A stretch of 64,000 nucleotides of DNA. Source: Mucilaginibacter cryoferens. GTDB lineage: Bacteria > Bacteroidota > Bacteroidia > Sphingobacteriales > Sphingobacteriaceae. The stretch spans positions 62,001 through 126,000 of the forward strand of contig NZ_JACHCR010000020.1 of assembly GCF_014205845.1 (NCBI RefSeq), read 5' to 3'. Below, in pieces: positions 60,362-64,000 of this stretch. The position numbers and the translations under genes were made by a program. Position 1 is the stretch's first letter; each line of letters starts with the position of its first letter. The notes under the pieces were generated by a model. It searched no databases, was not told the DNA's origin, and worked only from the letters and a program-made list of their open reading frames with translations.

Positions 60362-61702
60362 TCATTTGAGCAGTATCTGGTACTCTTCTATTTTGCGGTA
60401 AAGGGTGGCCAGGCCAATACCCAATACCCGGGCGGCTTCGGTTTTATTGCCTTTTACATATTTCAGTATCCTGCGAATGTGGTGTTTCTCCACACTATGC
60501 AGGTCGAGTGCAACCAGGTCGTAATAGCCACCGTTATGAAATTCGTTGGGTAATAGCTTGGGGGTAAGCAGGGGTTCGTCCATCAGGATAATAACCCGCT
60601 CTATTACATTTTTAAGCTCGCGGATATTACCGTTCCACTTATGCTGATTGAGCAGTTTAAAAAAGTCGGGATCAACTGCCGGCTGCTTTTTTTTCACCTT
60701 TGCCGAGTACAGTTTAATAAAATGCCGGGCCAGTACTTCAATATCGCCCACACGCTCGCGCAGGGGTGGCAAAACAATAGAAAAGCCGGATAAGCGGTAA
60801 AACAGATCGAGCCTGAAATGCCCTTCCTCAGATTCCTTTTGCAAATCGCGGTTGGTAGCCGCTATCAGCCGTACATTTACTTTGGTAGTTTTGGTTTCGC
60901 CAATTTTTATAAAGGTGCCGTTCTCCAATACCCGTAATAATTTAGCTTGCAGATCGTGGCTCATTTCGCCCAGCTCGTCCAAAAAAATAGTGCCGCCGCT
61001 GGCCTCTTCAAACAAGCCTTTTTTATCTTTTATAGCACCGGTAAAGGCGCCGGCTTTATAGCCAAACAGTTCGCTTTCTAATAGTTCTTTACTAAAGGCG
61101 CTGCAGTTTACAGCTACAAATGATTTATCTTTTCTTAAACTCTCGGCGTGGATGGCTTCGGCAAATACTTCTTTACCGGTACCGGTTTCGCCCAAAAGCA
61201 AAACGGTTGCATCGGTATGGGCTACCTTTTTTGCCAGGTCAACCGCCTCTAAAATAGCAGGCGACTGCCCTAAAACTATTGGGAAGCCATGCTGCGCCTC
61301 TACCTGTTTTTGTAATTCACTCACCTGGTATTGCAGGTTGGCCTTATCAATGGCCTTACTTACCAGCGGGATAATTTTATCATTATCATCGCCTTTGGTG
61401 AGGTAATCAAAGGCCCCGTTCTTAATAGCCAAAACCCCATCGCTGATGGTGCCAAAGGCCGTAAGGTTAATAACCTCTATATAGGGTTTTATCTTTTTTA
61501 TCCGCTCTACCAAATCTACGCCATTTGCATCGGGCAGTTTTACATCGCTTAAAACTACCCTGATGTCTTCGCGCTCAATAAGCTTAAGTCCGGCTTTGGC
61601 ATTGGCAGCCTGTAGTACACTATAACCTTCCAGCACCAGTATGCGGGCCATCAGCTCGCTGAGTTTTACCTCATCATCAATTATTAATATGCCTGATTTC
61701 AT
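60362..61702 (-). CDS. Sigma-54-dependent response regulator, NtrC/AtoC type
   Basis: A 446-residue three-domain protein. Receiver domain (1-120): acidic pair D9 D10, phospho-Asp53 in VVLSDVKLP, conserved Thr near 81 and Lys near 103. AAA+ domain (about 140-380): Walker A GETGTGKEVFAEAIH, the sigma-54 contact loop GAFTGA, and Walker B GGTIFLDELGEM. Fis-type HTH at the end (NKTEAARVLGIGLATLYRKIEEY). It activates sigma-54 promoters after phosphorylation. Its start overlaps the M20 gene by 26 bases, so expression is coupled. No kinase is adjacent. No sigma-54 promoter sequence was identified by eye in the window. Confidence 0.94.
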   Translation of the reverse strand: MKSGILIIDDEVKLSELMARILVLEGYSVLQAANAKAGLKLIEREDIRVVLSDVKLPDANGVDLVERIKKIKPYIEVINLTAFGTISDGVLAIKNGAFDYLTKGDDNDKIIPLVSKAIDKANLQYQVSELQKQVEAQHGFPIVLGQSPAILEAVDLAKKVAHTDATVLLLGETGTGKEVFAEAIHAESLRKDKSFVAVNCSAFSKELLESELFGYKAGAFTGAIKDKKGLFEEASGGTIFLDELGEMSHDLQAKLLRVLENGTFIKIGETKTTKVNVRLIAATNRDLQKESEEGHFRLDLFYRLSGFSIVLPPLRERVGDIEVLARHFIKLYSAKVKKKQPAVDPDFFKLLNQHKWNGNIRELKNVIERVIILMDEPLLTPKLLPNEFHNGGYYDLVALDLHSVEKHHIRRILKYVKGNKTEAARVLGIGLATLYRKIEEYQILLK

Positions 61703-62855
61703 TTTTGTATTTGTTAGGATTGTTGATCAGCATCAGTGGCAGCGCGTCTAGCAGTCTGATGTATAAGCTGATCCCTTTTTTGATCTCTTCCAGATAAATA
61801 AACTCATCCGAAGAGTGTGACCGGGCCGAATCGCCGGGCCCTATTTTTACCGATGGAATTGACAGCCAGGCCTGATCAGATGTGGTAGGCGAGCTATAGG
61901 TTTTACAGCCTATGGCGATGCCTGTTTTTACGATGGGGTGATCTATTGATACGGAAGATGCCCCCAGCGAACCCGGGCGTGCATTAACCTGGCACGATAC
62001 ATTTTTTTTAATGATATCCAGTATTTCCTGTTGCGTAAACGTATCGTCGTTACGGATATCTACCGTAAACTCGCAGCGGGCAGGCACAATATTGTGCTGC
62101 AAACCGGCCTTAATGGTGGTAATGGTCATTTTAACCGGCGATAAACTTTTTAGTTGCTGGTTAAACTGGTAGGTGCTAAACCATTCCAGGTCTTTCAAAC
62201 ATTTATGAATAGCGTTATCTCCCTCTTCCCTGGCCGCATGGCCCGAGCGGCCGTGGCTGATGCAATCAATAACCATGTTACCCTTTTCGGCTACGGCCAT
62301 TTGCAACAGGGTTGGCTCGCCAACAATGGCAAGCTCCAGTTTACCCAATTGCGGGATAATGGATTTAATACCGTTTTCGCCAGAGTTTTCCTCTTCGGCG
62401 GTTATAGCAAGGCAAAGGTTAAAGCCAAGGCCCTGATAGCTATAAAAATGCAGAAACGTGGCTATTAACGATACCAGGCAACCGCCGGCATCATTACTGC
62501 CCAGGCCATAAAGTTTACCATCAATTATTTCCGGGCAAAACGGATCTTTGGTATAGCCCTCGTTTGGCATAACCGTATCCAGATGAGAGTTAAGCAATAT
62601 TGTCGGTTTGTGTTCATCATAGAATTTGTTAAAACACCATAAATTATTTCCTTTACGCTTTACTTTTACCGAGTAGCCAAACAAGTACTGGTGCACAATA
62701 TCGGCCGCATCATTTTCTTGCCCGCTCAACGAGGGCGTTCTGATCAGGTGCTGCAGCAGTGCAACAGATTCGCTAAAAAAATGGGGGTTTAATGGCAAGC
62801 TCCCGGCAACTTTTGCAAGGCTTAACCGCTGGTTGAAATCTTTTATCATAACCAT
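61677..62855 (-). CDS. M20 family deacetylase, ArgE-like
   Basis: A 392-residue zinc peptidase/deacetylase. Metal ligands in the usual order: NSHLDTVMP (His, Asp), GLGSNDAGG (Asp), ITAEEENSGENG (Glu-Glu), DIRND and HSSDEF near the end (His). The lid domain lies at about 170-290 (HGRSGHAA). It removes acyl groups from amino acid derivatives such as N-acetylornithine, in arginine synthesis. It begins eight bases after the stop of the GNAT gene and overlaps the response regulator gene by 26 bases, so all three form an operon. The other arg genes are not in the window. I name it ArgE-like, not argE, because N-acetylcitrulline deacetylation is also possible in this phylum. Confidence 0.85.
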   Translation of the reverse strand: MVMIKDFNQRLSLAKVAGSLPLNPHFFSESVALLQHLIRTPSLSGQENDAADIVHQYLFGYSVKVKRKGNNLWCFNKFYDEHKPTILLNSHLDTVMPNEGYTKDPFCPEIIDGKLYGLGSNDAGGCLVSLIATFLHFYSYQGLGFNLCLAITAEEENSGENGIKSIIPQLGKLELAIVGEPTLLQMAVAEKGNMVIDCISHGRSGHAAREEGDNAIHKCLKDLEWFSTYQFNQQLKSLSPVKMTITTIKAGLQHNIVPARCEFTVDIRNDDTFTQQEILDIIKKNVSCQVNARPGSLGASSVSIDHPIVKTGIAIGCKTYSSPTTSDQAWLSIPSVKIGPGDSARSHSSDEFIYLEEIKKGISLYIRLLDALPLMLINNPNKYKNEIRHINN

Positions 62856-62863
62856 GTTTTCAA

Positions 62864-63409
62864 TTAGTTTAATTGTGGATCAAACAACATTGCGGTGCAA
62901 AGGCAATTGCACCTGTTTTTACTTTGCAGCACGTCGTAATTCGCACAGCTTTTGCAGCTATCCCAAAAACGGGTTTCCTGGGCAACCTGGGCATAGGTTA
63001 CCGGTTCGAAACCCAGCCGGGTATTCATTTTCATGATAGCCAGGCCCGATGTAATGCTGAAAACTTTGGCAGCGGGGTATTTGCTGCGCGACAATTCGAA
63101 AATTTGGGTTTTAATTTGCGAGGCTACGCCGTTGTTACGGTGTTTGGGCGATACGATGAGACCACTGTTGGATACAAATTTTTCATTGTCCCAGGTTTCG
63201 ATGTAGGAGAAACCAGCCCATTCGCCGTTTTCGGTAATGGCAACTATGGCCTTACCCGCGTCTATTTTTTCAATTACCGAGGCTGCCGATCTTTTTGAGA
63301 TCCCCGAGCCACGCGCTATCGCTGAACTTTCCATTTCACGGATGATCTGATCGGCAAAAACCACATCAGCCGGGATGGCCGATCTTACAATAATTCGTTC
63401 ATCTTCCAT
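62864..63409 (-). CDS. GNAT acetyltransferase with Cys-rich tail, ArgA-like
   Basis: A 181-residue N-acetyltransferase. GNAT core: SNSGLIVSPKHRNNGVASQIKTQIFELSR (residues about 85-115, acetyl-CoA loop RNNGVA). The C-terminal tail has the cysteine set CKSCANYDVLQSKNRCNCLCTAMLFDP, typical of the Bacteroidota acetyltransferase near arginine genes. Four or five cysteines may bind a metal. With the M20 deacetylase behind it, the pair would make and later remove the N-acetyl group of an arginine intermediate, as glutamate N-acetyltransferase. First gene of the operon. The enzyme role is an inference from tail pattern and neighbour. Confidence 0.8.
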   Translation of the reverse strand: MEDERIIVRSAIPADVVFADQIIREMESSAIARGSGISKRSAASVIEKIDAGKAIVAITENGEWAGFSYIETWDNEKFVSNSGLIVSPKHRNNGVASQIKTQIFELSRSKYPAAKVFSITSGLAIMKMNTRLGFEPVTYAQVAQETRFWDSCKSCANYDVLQSKNRCNCLCTAMLFDPQLN

Positions 63410-63562
63410 TGCTTTTATTAGTTTATTTCAGTTACCGGCACTAAATGATCAATAACTGTATATACCCCAATGCCAAAAGAATGCCCCTTATGCAAATACG
63501 CCCCTGTTTACCGGCTTTACCTGTGTAAATGAATAATTTATATTTTTTTCAAATATTGATGC
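63410..63562. other. Promoter region of the acetyltransferase operon
   Basis: About 150 bases between the operon start and the terminator of the small membrane protein gene. No TAnnTTTG or sigma-54 element is clear. Confidence 0.35.
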
Positions 63563-63599
63563 AAAAAAAAAGCCTATCAAAATGAAAGGCTTTTTTTTC
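63563..63599. terminator. Terminator of the small membrane protein
   Basis: Stem AAAAAAAGCCT (about 63565-63575) and AGGCTTTTTTT (63587-63597), loop ATCAAAATGAA. A and T runs on both sides, so it may act in both directions. Contains a 15-base sequence found again at 63966. Confidence 0.85.
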
Positions 63600-63619
63600 A
63601 ATTTAAGTGGTTTTAATGA

Positions 63620-63877
63620 TTAATGAACCGGCAGATGAGCTTCTGCTACCTGCCGAACCGGCTCCAGGAAACCTTCGCCGTTAACCGCAAGGCTGCCAGT
63701 AGTTTTAATAGGGGTAATTTTCTTTGTTTTTGGGCCTGCTAAAGGAACTACAATCACTGCAATAAAGGCTATTACTTCGAGTACGATATAAAATGATGTC
63801 ATCACGTTTGTTTTTAATGTATTATCAACTACAGCATGCATTACTATCAGCATGCCAAAAAAGTACATCAAAAGCAT
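63620..63877 (-). CDS. Small membrane protein of unknown function
   Basis: An 85-residue protein. One or two hydrophobic helices near residues 1-15 and 28-48 (YIVLEVIAFIAVIVVPLAG), then a basic tail (KTKKITPIKT) and a soluble C-terminal part. I do not recognise it. It is supported as a gene by a strong terminator 21 bases past its stop. The frame is open upstream for 15 codons without an ATG or GTG; ATG 63877 is the first. Downstream on the same strand is the acetyltransferase operon. Confidence 0.55.
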   Translation of the reverse strand: MLLMYFFGMLIVMHAVVDNTLKTNVMTSFYIVLEVIAFIAVIVVPLAGPKTKKITPIKTTGSLAVNGEGFLEPVRQVAEAHLPVH

Positions 63878-63942
63878 AATTAGCCCTAAAACGGCTTTAA
63901 ATGGACTATATTCATAAGATACGGGTTATTATACACTTAAAA

Positions 63943-63992
63943 GTCTATCATTTTGAAAGGGTGGTCCTATCAAAATGAAAAACATGATAGAC
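63943..63992 (-). terminator. Hairpin at the window edge
   Basis: TCATTTTGAAAGG (63948-63960) and CCTATCAAAATGA (63966-63978; one mismatch), loop GTGGT. Outer arms GTCTATCAT (63943-63951) and ATGATAGAC (63984-63992) form an alternative pairing. Read on the minus strand it is followed by a T-rich stretch, so it could terminate a gene outside the window, or be a leader of the small gene. Confidence 0.45.
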
Positions 63993-64000
63993 AGGAGTGG

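Noticed and set aside
62849..62855. Choice between two ATG codons for the M20 gene
   Set aside because: Both ATG codons (62855 and 62849) are possible; the longer is kept, and the difference of two residues is not meaningful.

Overview
The window looks like a chromosomal segment of a Bacteroidota bacterium of the family Sphingobacteriaceae; Mucilaginibacter or a close relative is my best guess from recall of protein style, not from a search. Supporting signs: SusC/SusD pairs, Oar-like TonB-dependent receptors, type III glutamine synthetase, a short 286-residue primary sigma factor, DUF2975/HTH and DUF4468 genes, start sites without clear Shine-Dalgarno sequences, and promoters of the form TTG-N17-23-TAnnTTTG. 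I see no rRNA, tRNA, CRISPR array, transposase or integrase.

Layout. 0.2-5.2 kb: cold-shock protein, a TlpA-like thioredoxin, a GNAT enzyme, twin TonB proteins and a small secreted protein. 5.4-15.5 kb: a nitrogen-assimilation block with two different Amt ammonium transporters, an OmpL-like porin, type III glutamine synthetase (glnN) and an orphan hybrid-free sensor kinase. 15.6-34.9 kb: ClC channel, purM, two Oar-like TonB receptors flanking an NHL-repeat lipoprotein, dihydrolipoamide dehydrogenase, an MBL hydrolase, a DUF2975/HTH pair, rpoD, a sugar permease and a LacI regulator. 35.5-56.3 kb: a large polysaccharide utilisation locus (PUL) with two SusC, two SusD, DUF5004 and DUF4961 lipoproteins, a CE1-like esterase, two SGNH hydrolases, a GH92 and a GH38-like alpha-mannosidase. 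56.5-63.9 kb: dGTPase, a secreted unknown, a second OmpL-like porin, an operon of N-acetyltransferase, M20 deacetylase and sigma-54 response regulator, and a small membrane protein.

The strongest new signal is a palindromic operator, consensus GCTAAATCGATTTAGC, at ten positions: before the FHS sugar permease, twice before the LacI gene, and before the PUL transcription units for SusD, SusC, SGNH-esterase, GH92 and SGNH-GH38. It ties the permease, regulator and PUL spread over 24 kb into one predicted regulon for an acylated alpha-mannoside. I found no such site outside these units by eye. In one case two tandem repeats lie between operator and gene, each preceded by a decayed operator-like sequence.

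How it works together (inference): esterases strip acyl groups, GH92 and GH38 release mannose, the SusCD systems import the oligosaccharides, the FHS permease brings mannose across the inner membrane, and LacI senses the sugar. TonB proteins in the first part of the window would energise the receptors. In the nitrogen block, an outer-membrane porin, inner-membrane Amt channels and glutamine synthetase form a path from outside ammonium to glutamine.

Several intergenic spaces hold dispersed repeats of kinds common in this phylum, listed individually.
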